Below, piece by piece: positions 16,794 through 27,662 of a stretch of 41,191 nucleotides of DNA. Position 1 is the first letter of the stretch; each line of letters opens with the position of its first letter. Below the pieces are notes generated by a model, which had not been told where the DNA came from, did no database searches, and worked only from the letters and a program-made list of their open reading frames with translations. The translations under genes and the position numbers were made by a program. The stretch is from an uncultured Prevotellaceae bacterium (GTDB lineage: Bacteria > Bacteroidota > Bacteroidia > Bacteroidales > Bacteroidaceae), in NCBI GenBank assembly GCA_947174565.1, contig CAMWJL010000010.1:1-41191 (forward strand), in the 5' to 3' direction.

Positions 16794-17399
16794 TTACTGA
16801 TTGAATGACTGCAGACGCGCGATGTACTTGCCGATGATGTCGAACTCAAGGTTCACCTGCGTGCCCACCTCGATTTGATGGAAATTGGTGTTGTCGTAAG
16901 TGTAGGGGATGATGTTCACCTCGAACGAGTCATCCTGCGAGTTACACACCGTCAGGCTCACGCCATTCACCGTCACACTCCCCTTATCAACCGTCATGTA
17001 GCCTTTCCTCGCCATCTCGTGATTGGAGTCATACTGGAAGCGGAACGTGTAACTGCCCTGTTGGTCAACCTTCGCCACACACGTTGCCGTCTGGTCAACA
17101 TGTCCCTGCACGATGTGTCCGTCCAAACGACCGTTCATCATCATCGAGCGTTCCACATTCACCTTGTCGCCCACCTTCAGCAACCCCAAATTGCTTCTCA
17201 GGAGCGTCTCCTTCATGGAAGTCACCACATATTTCCCGTCAAAAATCTTCACCACAGTCAGGCAAACACCATTATGAGCCACACTCTGGTCAATCTTGAG
17301 TTCATCGACAAACGAGCACGTCAGCGTGAAGTGTACGTTCTCCTGTTCTTTCTCAATCGCTACAACCGTAGCAAATTCTTCTACAATACCACTAAACAT
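16794..17399 (-). CDS. ribE: Riboflavin synthase, alpha chain
   Basis: It dismutates two 6,7-dimethyl-8-ribityllumazine molecules to riboflavin, the last step of vitamin B2 synthesis, as a cytoplasmic trimer. The 201-aa product shows two tandem lumazine-binding domains: MFSGIVEE at the N-terminus with VAHNGVCLTV (about residues 40-49), and GHIVQGHVDQTA (about 95-106) with VTVNGVSLTV (about 143-152). It is monocistronic, with a TAnnTTTG box 30 bp upstream. The 107-bp divergent region is too short and lacks the pattern for an FMN riboswitch. Confidence 0.97.
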   Translation of the reverse strand: MFSGIVEEFATVVAIEKEQENVHFTLTCSFVDELKIDQSVAHNGVCLTVVKIFDGKYVVTSMKETLLRSNLGLLKVGDKVNVERSMMMNGRLDGHIVQGHVDQTATCVAKVDQQGSYTFRFQYDSNHEMARKGYMTVDKGSVTVNGVSLTVCNSQDDSFEVNIIPYTYDNTNFHQIEVGTQVNLEFDIIGKYIARLQSFNQ

Positions 17400-17428
17400 A
17401 GAATCTCCATTTAAGTGTTAAAAACGTG

Positions 17429-17436
17429 CAAAGATA
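17429..17436 (-). promoter_or_regulatory. -7 promoter box of ribE
   Basis: TATCTTTG on the minus strand matches TAnnTTTG and predicts transcription from about 17423, 24 nt before the ribE ATG. It forms a divergent pair with the box at 17459-17466. Confidence 0.6.
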
Positions 17437-17458
17437 CTCATAATCCCATGAAATTCCA

Positions 17459-17466
17459 TATCTTTG
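17459..17466 (+). promoter_or_regulatory. -7 promoter box of the lipoprotein-GH51-CE operon
   Basis: TATCTTTG on the plus strand matches TAnnTTTG, with a predicted start near 17473 and a 34-nt leader before the ATG at 17507. The two divergent boxes are identical in sequence and 22 bp apart. Confidence 0.6.
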
Positions 17467-17506
17467 CATCAAATTATCACACTTAAACATTAAAACAGAC
17501 AGAAAC

Positions 17507-17959
17507 ATGACACCTAAACACTTTCTCACAATGGCAACCCTCGCCATCATCGGAATGCTTGCATTCAGCAGTTGCGAAGACGACAAAGCCGAGTACCATG
17601 CTCCTGTGTATAAGGACATTACTTTCTCCCCCAACCCCTGCTACCCTGGCGACACTATAACTGCCACCGTCTCCTATTCCAGCAAGGGCGAGAATTGGTA
17701 CTACTTCAAGCAGACCTTCACCCTCGATGGCGCAAAGGTATCGGAGACATCCAAGACCGATACCAAACCATTTTTGCCTGACCCTCCCACAGGCAAATTC
17801 AAAGCTCCTGCCGCAGGTGTCCACACGGTCGAGTTCACATGTCAGCCCTCCAGCACCGTCGGCAACACCCTTTATCCTGCTGCCGTCACCATCACAGCTC
17901 AGTTGGTGGTGAGCGCATCGACCCCATCCCCATCTGATGAGGATAATGAAGAAGATTAA
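17507..17959 (+). CDS. Small lipoprotein of unknown function
   Basis: The 150-aa protein has a lipoprotein signal peptide with lipobox FSSC and lipidated Cys23, followed by acidic residues (EDDKAEY) typical of surface-exported Bacteroidetes lipoproteins. The remainder looks like one Ig-like beta-sandwich: YPGDTITATVSYSS, a YYFKQTFTLDG strand, then GVHTVEFTC, ending in an acidic tail. It lies 26 bp before the GH51 gene and probably shares its transcript. I recognise no family. A carbohydrate-binding or structural role is a guess from context. Confidence 0.8.
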   Translation: MTPKHFLTMATLAIIGMLAFSSCEDDKAEYHAPVYKDITFSPNPCYPGDTITATVSYSSKGENWYYFKQTFTLDGAKVSETSKTDTKPFLPDPPTGKFKAPAAGVHTVEFTCQPSSTVGNTLYPAAVTITAQLVVSASTPSPSDEDNEED

Positions 17960-17985
17960 CAAACACTAACACCTAAAACCTATTT

Positions 17986-20430
17986 ATGAGAAAATTTATT
18001 TTTTCGGCAGCATGTGCCTTGACGGCTCTCGCTGCGACCGCCAACCACCCTGATTCTGTGTGGGTGCGCCCTGATGTGAAGAATGGCACACGCGACATGC
18101 AAATTGCCTATTCCATCGACAAAAAGCACTGGACACACATCTACTGCAACCTCTTCGAGAGCGACTACGGCACATGGGGCAGCGAGAAGAAGCTCCACTA
18201 TCCTGTCCTCTCCTTCGATGGACAGACCTATCACGCAACTTTCATTCCCAACCCCAAAAACGCACAAATAGCTGTCACCGAGTCAGAGAACTTCTCCCTT
18301 TGGAAGCCACAAGACTACCCCTATGTGCCTGAAAACGAGTTCAAGAAAGTGCTGGAGACACAACGGAAAGCGTCCGAGAGCAACATCATCCGCATCCCTT
18401 ACAGCGGTTTGGAACATCTGTTGAAGAAAAAGATGCGTGCCGACCAAAACAGTGCGTGGGAACGCGACAACTTCATCACGTCGGGTGCCCACATCGCCAC
18501 GAACGAGACCCCTATCGAAGCCACGCTCAAAGTGAATTGGGATGACCGCAAGACCATCTCGCCCAATCTCATGGGCATCTTCTTCGAGGACATCAGCTAT
18601 GCCGCCGACGGAGGCCTCTATGCCGAACTCATACAAAACAGAGACTTTGAATACTCCGCTGAAGACCGTGGCGGATGGAACGCGCAGACAGCATGGAAAC
18701 TCGAAGGTGAGGGCACGGCATGGAGCATCGAGACCGATGCGCCCATCCACGAGAACAACGCCCATTACACAAGCCTCAAGACCACAAAACCTGGTGCCCG
18801 GCTCATCAACGAGGGATGGGACGGCATCACTCTTGAGAAAGGCAAGAAGTACAACCTCTCCCTCTTCACCAAGGGGGCTGGCGCACTGCGTGTGAGCCTC
18901 GTGGACGATGGCAAGACCATCGCATCCACCACGATGAAGGCGACTAAGGAATGGAAGCAGCAGAAGGCGACATTAACGGCTTCTGCATCAGCCGACAAGG
19001 CGACGCTGGTGATAGAGCCGCTTGAAGCAGGCGACCTCTCTCTCGATTTCATCTCGCTCTTCCCGCAGGAGACTTTCAAGGGGCATGCCAACGGACTTCG
19101 CAAAGACCTCGCGGAGGTGATTGCTGACCTCAATCCACGCTTCGTCCGCTTCCCTGGCGGATGCGCCACCCACGGTCAGGGCATCGACAACATCTACCAC
19201 TGGCAGGCTACCATTGGCGACCTTTGGGAGCGTGAGCCGGCCATGAACATTTGGAACTACCACCAGACACGAGGGTTGGGCTTCTACGAGTATTTCCTGT
19301 TCTGCGAGGACATCGGTGCTGAGCCGCTCCCTGTGCTTGCCGCTGGCGTGCCCTGTCAAAACTCATGGAAGGGAGGAGCCGGTCAGCAAGGAGGCATCCC
19401 GTTTGAGGCGGACCTGAACGGCAAACCATCGCCCTACACCTACATGGGCAAGCCGCTCACCATGGAAAGCTACCTGCAAGAGCTGCTCGACCTCATCGAA
19501 TGGGCGAACGGCGATGCAAAGACTTCCGAGCTCGCCAAGATGCGCGCCAAGGCTGGACACCCCAAGCCCTTCAACCTCAAGTACCTCGGCATCGGTAACG
19601 AGGACCTCATCGGCGAGACGTTCCTCAAACGATACCGCTTCCTCATCGACGGCATCAGGAAGGCGCATCCCGAGATTACCGTCATCGGCACTGTCGGGCC
19701 TTTCTGGGAGGGAAGCGACTATGAATACGGATGGCGCGAGGCAAAGGCGAACAACATTCCCATAGTGGATGAGCACTACTACAACAGCATCGGATGGTAC
19801 TTCCACCACCGCGACTTCTACGACAACTACGACCGAAACGGAACGAAGGTCTATCTCGGCGAATGGGCTTCCAGGGGCAACAACGTGGCAAACGCTCTCA
19901 TCGAAGCTGCCTATCTCGCCAATTTGGAACGCAACGCGGACGTGGTGGTCATGTCCTCATACGCGCCGCTGCTGGCAAAGGAGGGGCACACCAGCTGGAA
20001 TCCTGACCTCATCTATTTCAATAACAGGGAGGTGAAGCCCACTGCCAACTATCACGTTCAGCGCGCTTTCGGCCAGAACTATGGCGACGAGTACATCTAT
20101 GCTGACCTGCAGGTCAACGGTGGCAATGACATCAGGGAGCGGATTGACTATTCAGTGGTGAAGGACAGCGAGACGGGAGACCTCATCATTAAGGTAATCA
20201 GCCTCTTGCCAAAGGCATCCACCATAAATATCCAGCTCGGCGACGAGGCATTGAAAGGATACGACACCCTCGCAACTCTGTCCGTTCTGTCTAAGGAAAA
20301 CGAGCCTGACCGCCAGCGAGAATGGGACAGGAACACCACACTCCCCATCCGTGTCGGCAGCGAGTTCACCCTTGACGTGCCACAATACTCGGTGTCTGTC
20401 ATCCGCATCAAACCAGCAAAGAAGAAATGA
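17986..20430 (+). CDS. GH51 alpha-L-arabinofuranosidase, secreted, with N-terminal accessory domain
   Basis: The 814-aa protein has a signal peptide (residues 1-19). Residues about 22-110 form an extra domain with IAYSIDKKHWTHIY and IAVTESENFSLWKPQDYP, resembling propeller-type strands (inference). The GH51 part runs from about 184 (ISPNLMGIFFEDISYAADGG) to the end, with a carbohydrate-binding-like insert near 230-350. The acid/base is Glu539 in GIGNED and the nucleophile Glu626 in YLGEWAS. The enzyme releases arabinofuranose side chains from arabinoxylan or arabinan. Its stop overlaps the next ATG by four bases (ATGA), so the CE2-type esterase is co-translated. The leader resembles that of the GH43 gene at 1628, A-rich with no Shine-Dalgarno. 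Confidence 0.95.
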   Translation: MRKFIFSAACALTALAATANHPDSVWVRPDVKNGTRDMQIAYSIDKKHWTHIYCNLFESDYGTWGSEKKLHYPVLSFDGQTYHATFIPNPKNAQIAVTESENFSLWKPQDYPYVPENEFKKVLETQRKASESNIIRIPYSGLEHLLKKKMRADQNSAWERDNFITSGAHIATNETPIEATLKVNWDDRKTISPNLMGIFFEDISYAADGGLYAELIQNRDFEYSAEDRGGWNAQTAWKLEGEGTAWSIETDAPIHENNAHYTSLKTTKPGARLINEGWDGITLEKGKKYNLSLFTKGAGALRVSLVDDGKTIASTTMKATKEWKQQKATLTASASADKATLVIEPLEAGDLSLDFISLFPQETFKGHANGLRKDLAEVIADLNPRFVRFPGGCATHGQGIDNIYHWQATIGDLWEREPAMNIWNYHQTRGLGFYEYFLFCEDIGAEPLPVLAAGVPCQNSWKGGAGQQGGIPFEADLNGKPSPYTYMGKPLTMESYLQELLDLIEWANGDAKTSELAKMRAKAGHPKPFNLKYLGIGNEDLIGETFLKRYRFLIDGIRKAHPEITVIGTVGPFWEGSDYEYGWREAKANNIPIVDEHYYNSIGWYFHHRDFYDNYDRNGTKVYLGEWASRGNNVANALIEAAYLANLERNADVVVMSSYAPLLAKEGHTSWNPDLIYFNNREVKPTANYHVQRAFGQNYGDEYIYADLQVNGGNDIRERIDYSVVKDSETGDLIIKVISLLPKASTINIQLGDEALKGYDTLATLSVLSKENEPDRQREWDRNTTLPIRVGSEFTLDVPQYSVSVIRIKPAKKK

Positions 20431-21512
20431 ACATACGTTTGGGAATGCTTCTGCTGTCATTAGCCAGCTTGGGACTTCATGCGCAAGAATCTACTGCCAG
20501 CAGTACGCTCTTCAAGCCAACTGATACACATATTTTATATACAGGACGCATCGAGGACTCCAACCCCGAGCGTCCTGTATTCACCTATCCCGGTGTGCAG
20601 TTGCGCACGGGATTCACAGGCACATCGCTCGCCATGATGACGAAACCACAAAGCGGCTACTTCATGGTTGAGATTGATGGTAACAAAGCACACAAAGTTG
20701 CATTCCTTGCCGATAGCGTTGTCACCCTCGCCTCGGGACTCAATGATGGCATCCATCAAGCCATCGTCACCTACATCACAGAGGGGTACGAGCGTCTGCC
20801 CGAGTTTCGGGGATTCTTAGTAGATGAGGGGCATACACTTGCCCCTGCCACAGACGTACCCACACGCAAGATGGAGTTCATCGGCAACAGCATCACCTGC
20901 GGCTACGGCATTGAGGCAGATTCTGCCCAAGCCCCCTACCTCGAAGAGACCGCCAACTATTACTACACCTATGCCGCACGCACAGCACGCAACCTTCACG
21001 CACAAGCCCTTGTGGTGGCACGCAGCGGCATCGGAGTTTACCGCAACTACAACGGTCCGCAGACAGGTGACAAGGTGAACATGAACACAGAGTACCCCTA
21101 CACATTATTATATAATGATACTTACACATGGGACTTCACACGTTACACCCCCGACGTGGTGTGCATCAACCTTGGTACAAACGACACCTCCACACAAGGT
21201 GCTGACTCGCTCCTGCTCCTCAACGGCTTCAAGCAGCTCTATCATCAGGTGCGCAGCCACTATCCCCACGCTAAAATTGTATTGGTCTCAGGTTGTATGA
21301 TGACAGGAAAGGCACTCTTCTCTACCTGTCAGGCAATGGACACAACCGCTGACTATGCCCACCAGCAAGGCGATACAGAGGTCTATCGTTTCGACTTTCC
21401 GCCCCACGACGGCAGCCTCGGCTATGGAGCATCTTTCCATCCCTCCATGCGTCAGCACGAGAAAATGGCAAACGAACTCACGACCTATCTGCGCCAACTC
21501 ATGCAATGGTGA
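20427..21512 (+). CDS. CE2-type SGNH acetyl esterase, secreted
   Basis: The 361-aa protein has a signal peptide (residues 1-19) and the two-domain layout of carbohydrate esterase family 2. A jelly-roll occupies about 30-140 (GRIEDSNPERPVFTYPGVQL). It is followed by an SGNH hydrolase with EFIGNSITCGYG (Ser155), NLGTND at 248-253 and SFHPSMRQH (His338). CE2 enzymes deacetylate xylo- and manno-oligosaccharides. The four-base overlap with the GH51 gene implies joint action on acetylated arabinoxylan. An 11-bp perfect inverted repeat lies inside the coding region at 20539-20549/20570-20580. Confidence 0.88.
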   Translation: MNIRLGMLLLSLASLGLHAQESTASSTLFKPTDTHILYTGRIEDSNPERPVFTYPGVQLRTGFTGTSLAMMTKPQSGYFMVEIDGNKAHKVAFLADSVVTLASGLNDGIHQAIVTYITEGYERLPEFRGFLVDEGHTLAPATDVPTRKMEFIGNSITCGYGIEADSAQAPYLEETANYYYTYAARTARNLHAQALVVARSGIGVYRNYNGPQTGDKVNMNTEYPYTLLYNDTYTWDFTRYTPDVVCINLGTNDTSTQGADSLLLLNGFKQLYHQVRSHYPHAKIVLVSGCMMTGKALFSTCQAMDTTADYAHQQGDTEVYRFDFPPHDGSLGYGASFHPSMRQHEKMANELTTYLRQLMQW

Positions 21513-21564
21513 AGTGAAATTAAACTTTTCACGAAATCAACGTTCTAATAACCGAAACGCATAA

Positions 21565-23658
<2,094 letters not shown>

Positions 23659-23665
23659 GCATTTC

Positions 23666-23704
23666 GACATCGGGGATTATCGACAAGTCCATATCCCCGA
23701 TGTC
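23666..23704. terminator. Hairpin after the CE6-CE1 gene
   Basis: GACATCGGGGAT at 23666-23677 pairs perfectly with 23693-23704 around a 15-nt loop. It lies 8 bp past the stop codon. No T-run follows on the plus strand, so it is either a weak or factor-assisted terminator, or a 3' stabilising hairpin. Confidence 0.55.
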
Positions 23705-23759
23705 AAAATAGTAAAAAATCATAAGAGAGGATGATGGAACAATACTTCCCAATGCTGAA

Positions 23760-24107
23760 ATGCTGGAAGAAATAAGAAACATGATTGCTTTTTGTGGGTT
23801 GGATTGCAAGAAATGTGATGCCTACATTGCCACCAAGAACAATGACCAAATACTGCGCAAAACAACAGCAGAGTTGTGGTCAAAGTTGAACAATGCTCCC
23901 ATTCTGCCCGAGTATATCAACTGTGAAGGCTGTCGCATGGACGGAATGAAAACCGTTTACTGCGAAAACCTTTGTGCCATTCGTCAATGTGCGTTGGGAA
24001 AAGGGGTAGAAACCTGTGGCAACTGCCCCCAAATGGAACAATGCTCCACCCTCGAAGCAGTAACAGCCAATAATCCTGAAACTCGGAATAATTTGAAGAA
24101 GGAATGA
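23760..24107 (+). CDS. DUF3795 cysteine-rich protein
   Basis: The 115-aa protein has the DUF3795 pattern: MIAFCGLDCKKCDAYIAT at the start, then NCEGC, CENLCAIRQCALGK and CGNCPQMEQC, eleven or so cysteines in CxxC and CxxxC arrangements suited to metal or Fe-S binding. Function is not established for the family. The start is either the ATG at 23760 or the ATG at 23781, which gives the usual family N-terminus. A 14-codon frame (23731-23775) overlaps the first option, so the second is plausible. The gene precedes the DJ-1/VOC fusion by 51 bp. Confidence 0.85.
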   Translation: MLEEIRNMIAFCGLDCKKCDAYIATKNNDQILRKTTAELWSKLNNAPILPEYINCEGCRMDGMKTVYCENLCAIRQCALGKGVETCGNCPQMEQCSTLEAVTANNPETRNNLKKE

Positions 24108-24158
24108 AAAGGGAATCAACCCTAAGATAAAAAAGAATTACTCTATAAAACTGAAAAT

Positions 24159-25181
24159 ATGAAAGAAATACTTTACATCTTGCTCGACAACTATGCAGAA
24201 CACGAAACAGTTTTCTTGTCAGAAGCTATAAATGCCGATGAGCAAGGCTTCCGTAAGAACCCTAAATACACAAACAAGATGGTGGTACCGACAATGGAAC
24301 CAGTAAAATCGATTGGTGGGGTACGAGTGTTACCTGATTATTGTTTTGACACAATGCCGAAGGATTATGCAGCACTGGTGTTGATAGGCGGATATGGCTG
24401 GCTTACCCCTGTTGCCGACAAAGTTCTTCCCTTGGTTAAGGACGCTATCACCCAAGGCAAAATCGTAGGTGCTATCTGTAATGCAGCCTCGTGGATGGCA
24501 AAGTGGGGACTACTCAACAACGTGAAGCATACGGGCAATGGTCTTGAGCAACTGAAACTCTGGGGCTGTGAAAACTATACTAACGAGGCAAACTATGTGA
24601 ACGAGCAGGCTGTAAGCGATGGCAACATTGTGACAGCAAACGGCTCGGGCCAACTGGAATTTGCCTACGAATTGCTGAAACTGCTGGAGAACGACACACC
24701 CGAGATGATAGAACGCTATTATCAGTTCAACAAACTTGGATTTGTAAAACTCTTCTCACCACAACCACGCTTCACATTCAACACCATTGGGCTTTTCACC
24801 ACAAACAACACAAAAATGGTAGCTTTCTATCGCGACGTGTTTGGATTCCAAACCGATTGGAACGGTGAAGATCCGAATGTAGAGATGCACTTGGGCGACA
24901 ACCGCCTCATCATGTTCCCACGCCCATACTTCGAGCAGATGGTCTCACAGAAGTTCCAATATCCCCAAGGTTTCAATGGCACGATAGAGCTATCTTTCGA
25001 TGTACCAACTTTTACCGAAGTTGACACAGAATATCAGAATGCACTTGACAATGGTGCAGTTTCGGTTCTTCCTCCCACGACAGAACCATGGGGGCAGCGC
25101 ACTTGCTATGTCGCTGACCCTGAGGGAAATCTTATCGAGATAAGTTCATTTAAGGAAGGCGTAGAAATTGATTTATACTAA
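24159..25181 (+). CDS. Fusion of a DJ-1/PfpI (class I glutamine amidotransferase-like) domain and a VOC (glyoxalase-like) domain
   Basis: Residues 1-200 have the DJ-1/PfpI fold with the nucleophile-elbow motif VGAICNAASWMA (Cys107) and YAALVLIGGYGW before it. Residues about 210-340 form a vicinal-oxygen-chelate domain: FNTIGLFTTNNTKMVAFYRDVFGF at the start and CYVADPEGNLIEIS at the end. Both folds occur separately in glyoxalase and stress-detoxification proteins. Joining them suggests processing of a reactive carbonyl or small electrophile, but that is inference. The protein is cytoplasmic with no signal peptide. It is the last gene before a large palindrome at 25266-25331. Confidence 0.88.
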   Translation: MKEILYILLDNYAEHETVFLSEAINADEQGFRKNPKYTNKMVVPTMEPVKSIGGVRVLPDYCFDTMPKDYAALVLIGGYGWLTPVADKVLPLVKDAITQGKIVGAICNAASWMAKWGLLNNVKHTGNGLEQLKLWGCENYTNEANYVNEQAVSDGNIVTANGSGQLEFAYELLKLLENDTPEMIERYYQFNKLGFVKLFSPQPRFTFNTIGLFTTNNTKMVAFYRDVFGFQTDWNGEDPNVEMHLGDNRLIMFPRPYFEQMVSQKFQYPQGFNGTIELSFDVPTFTEVDTEYQNALDNGAVSVLPPTTEPWGQRTCYVADPEGNLIEISSFKEGVEIDLY

Positions 25182-25265
25182 ACCGCATGGGCGAAACACG
25201 CTTCTCCCCTATGAGGCGAAGATTACGCATATATCCCCTCTCTTTGGCGAGCCTTTATGTTGCTT

Positions 25266-25331
25266 CAGTACTTCTTCGGAAGTACTGGAGTACTGCCGCG
25301 CAAGTACAGGAGTACTTCCGAAGAAGTACTG
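25266..25331. repeat. Nested AGTACT palindrome
   Basis: The 21-bp arm at 25266-25286 is perfectly complementary to 25311-25331. Each arm is itself a hairpin (AGTACTTC-TTCG-GAAGTACT on the left, with a UUCG-type loop; CGAA loop on the right). AGTACT occurs five times in 66 bp, with an AGTACA variant. It lies between the DJ-1/VOC stop and the next GH43 gene, a place for a terminator or a REP-type intergenic repeat. Around it (25182-25432) nothing else is seen. Confidence 0.75.
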
Positions 25332-25432
25332 ACGGGATTGTGGCGTTGTCCATACGGTTGGGTATAAATGATTTTTTGTGACTTCCTTCATGAGAAATAA
25401 ATGATAATTACAACAAAAACTACATTTGCAAC

Positions 25433-27535
25433 ATGAAAATCCTATTTTTCTTAACGGTACTGACCGCATGCCTCGGCATGAACGCTCAATCATTATCGTG
25501 GACAGCCGACAATGGCAACGGAACATTCACGAATCCACTGTTTTACGACGAGTTCAGCGATCCCGACATCATCCGTGTGGGAGAGGATTACTATTTGGCA
25601 GGCACAACGATGCACACCGTACCTGGACTGGTGATTCTACATTCAAAAGATTTGGTCAACTGGGAAAACATCAGTTATTGCTTTGACCGTTTCGATTTTG
25701 ACGATGATGCGTTCGCACTGAAGAACCATAAGGAAGTGTATGGTCAGGGCATCTGGGCTCCAGCAATTCGATATGCAAACGGACAATTCTACATCTTCTC
25801 GAATGTGAACGGGAAAGGGCTTCAGTGCTACACAAGCAAAGACATCCGTGGTCCTTGGAAACACCACAATATGCAGGGGCGCATTTACGACCTCTCGGTC
25901 CTCTTCGACGACGACGGTAAGATATATGCAATCCATAATTACGGAGAGGTACGTTGCACAGAATTAAAACCAGACATGAGCGGTCCTGTTGAAGGGACAG
26001 AACGTGTCATCATCCCAGAAGGCAATGGTGTAGGCGAAGGGCATCACATGTACAAGTTCAATGGTATGTATTACCTCATCTCAACAGATTACAGACCCAA
26101 TGGTCGCACATTGTGTTCACGCTCGAAGAGTATTTGGGGACCTTATGAGACACGCGTCATCTCTGCCGACGAGACCTATGGCTACCATCAAGCTCCCCTC
26201 ACTCAAGTACCCCATGGAGAGCAGTACCGCATTGGGCATGACGGAACAAAGTTTGTTTTACCCCCAGTAGATAAGGATGCGACAGCTTGTACCAACGCCC
26301 ATCAAGGCGGCATTGTAGAAGACACAAACGGTCAATGGTGGGCACTATTGATGCAAGACTTCCACTCCATCGGTCGCACTGTGTGTTTGATGCCAATGAC
26401 GTGGGTTGATGGCTGGCCCATGGTAGGTTTCAAAGGTAACCTCGGTCGTGCGCCACGCACTTGGTTTAAGCCTGGTACTCAAACGGAGCAAAATTCCATC
26501 AAAGAACAAATTCCTCATGCTCCTTATGTCCGCAGCGACAACTTCGACGGCAAGCAACTCGGTCGCATTTGGCAATGGAATCATAATCCAGAAGACAAGA
26601 TGTGGAGTCTGAAAGGCGGGAAGCTTCGCCTTAATGCCATGCCTGCAGAACAGCTGATGTGGGCACGCAACACACTCACGCAACGTGTGATTGGACCAAA
26701 GTCAATCACGACGGTTGAACTCTCGGTAAAGGGTCTGAAGGCTGGCGATGTAGCAGGACTGGGCAACATCAACGTACCCTGCTCGTGGATTGGCATCGTA
26801 ATGGGTCAGAAATCAAAGACCTACACACTCCGTTGCTTTGAGCAACTAACGAACGACACCATTGATGTGCAGGTAGCTTTACCGAAGGGCAAAATCTGGC
26901 TCCGCTGCATTGGAGAATACGATGATAACCAAGCACAATATGCCTACAGCGTAGATGGACAGGAGTTCAAGACTTTGGGTCGCATGATGCCCCTCTCCTA
27001 TCAACTCATCACTTTCCAAGGCTCTCGCCATGCACTGTTTGCTTTCAACACAACAGGCAAGAATGGTGGTGTTGCCGAGTTTGATAACTTTACGGTGGAA
27101 GAGCCTATGGCTGACCGTTCTAAAAACATCCCCTATGGTAAAACCTTCCGTATTATTAACCTTACCACTAATCGCCCCGCCATCTGTGACCCACATGGTA
27201 TCCTCTACGACACGCACCCAAATGACAAGAACGAACGAACAATGTTCCGCCTGATTGACAAAGGCTGCGGCATGGTATCCTTGCAGTGCGTGGATGGCAG
27301 ATACATAAAAGTATATGGTGAAGGTTTGGCAGGTGACGTTCGTTTCACGACCGATGCTAACGAAGCCGAAGTGTTCCTTTGGCAAGACTATCTGAACCAG
27401 GAGTTCATGCTCTATTCTCTGAAAAACCACCGCTACATAGGCAAGAGTCCTACGACGGGAAGCCCCTATTCGATGGACTTTGTAGGTCCTGACCCTGCCC
27501 GAAAGAACGGCAGCGTATTCCGTTGGGAAGAGTGA
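25433..27535 (+). CDS. Secreted GH43 beta-xylosidase/arabinofuranosidase with beta-sandwich and beta-trefoil-like domains
   Basis: The 700-aa protein has a signal peptide (residues 1-18). The GH43 propeller covers about 25-335 with FSDPDIIR (Asp43, base), RIYDLSVLF (Asp153, pKa modulator) and GVGEGHHM (Glu202, acid). Residues about 360-560 form a GH43-type C-terminal beta-sandwich (RSDNFDGKQLGRIWQWNHNP). Residues about 570-700 (SLQCVDGRYIKVYG, YSLKNHRYIGKSP) look like a fascin/ricin-type beta-trefoil, probably sugar binding. It removes xylose or arabinose from hemicellulose fragments. It is monocistronic and ends at a very long hairpin terminator. Confidence 0.9.
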   Translation: MKILFFLTVLTACLGMNAQSLSWTADNGNGTFTNPLFYDEFSDPDIIRVGEDYYLAGTTMHTVPGLVILHSKDLVNWENISYCFDRFDFDDDAFALKNHKEVYGQGIWAPAIRYANGQFYIFSNVNGKGLQCYTSKDIRGPWKHHNMQGRIYDLSVLFDDDGKIYAIHNYGEVRCTELKPDMSGPVEGTERVIIPEGNGVGEGHHMYKFNGMYYLISTDYRPNGRTLCSRSKSIWGPYETRVISADETYGYHQAPLTQVPHGEQYRIGHDGTKFVLPPVDKDATACTNAHQGGIVEDTNGQWWALLMQDFHSIGRTVCLMPMTWVDGWPMVGFKGNLGRAPRTWFKPGTQTEQNSIKEQIPHAPYVRSDNFDGKQLGRIWQWNHNPEDKMWSLKGGKLRLNAMPAEQLMWARNTLTQRVIGPKSITTVELSVKGLKAGDVAGLGNINVPCSWIGIVMGQKSKTYTLRCFEQLTNDTIDVQVALPKGKIWLRCIGEYDDNQAQYAYSVDGQEFKTLGRMMPLSYQLITFQGSRHALFAFNTTGKNGGVAEFDNFTVEEPMADRSKNIPYGKTFRIINLTTNRPAICDPHGILYDTHPNDKNERTMFRLIDKGCGMVSLQCVDGRYIKVYGEGLAGDVRFTTDANEAEVFLWQDYLNQEFMLYSLKNHRYIGKSPTTGSPYSMDFVGPDPARKNGSVFRWEE

Positions 27536-27636
27536 AAAGTGAAAAACTAAAAGTAAAGAAATTGCTACCGCAATGGGATGCTGACATCAAACCAGCACCT
27601 GCGGTAGCAATTTTTTACTTTTAGTTTTTCACTTTT
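27535..27636 (+). terminator. Very long hairpin terminator after the GH43 gene
   Basis: Positions 27535-27572 pair with 27600-27636 over about 37 bp with a single extra G, around a 27-nt loop. The upper stem is GC-rich (ATTGCTACCGCA side) and is followed by T6, so an intrinsic terminator is embedded in the longer A/T stem. It begins in the GH43 stop codon and insulates rnpB. Confidence 0.85.
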
Positions 27637-27649
27637 CGCTTAAAATCCG

Positions 27650-27657
27650 TAATTTTG
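27650..27657 (+). promoter_or_regulatory. -7 promoter box of rnpB
   Basis: TAATTTTG matches TAnnTTTG exactly and ends 6 bp before the 5' strand of the RNase P RNA P1 helix, which fits a start at about 27663. Confidence 0.75.
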
Positions 27658-27662
27658 TCGCC

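Noticed and set aside
17400-17506. FMN riboswitch before ribE
   Set aside because: The leader is only about 24 nt from the predicted transcript start and shows no conserved RFN-element sequence.
23731-23775. 14-codon frame before the DUF3795 gene
   Set aside because: Too short and without conserved features; at most it helps decide the DUF3795 start.
25421-25428. TACATTTG promoter box just before the GH43 start at 25433
   Set aside because: It would put transcription start at about the ATG itself, giving a leaderless message, and no -33 element is present; probably chance.
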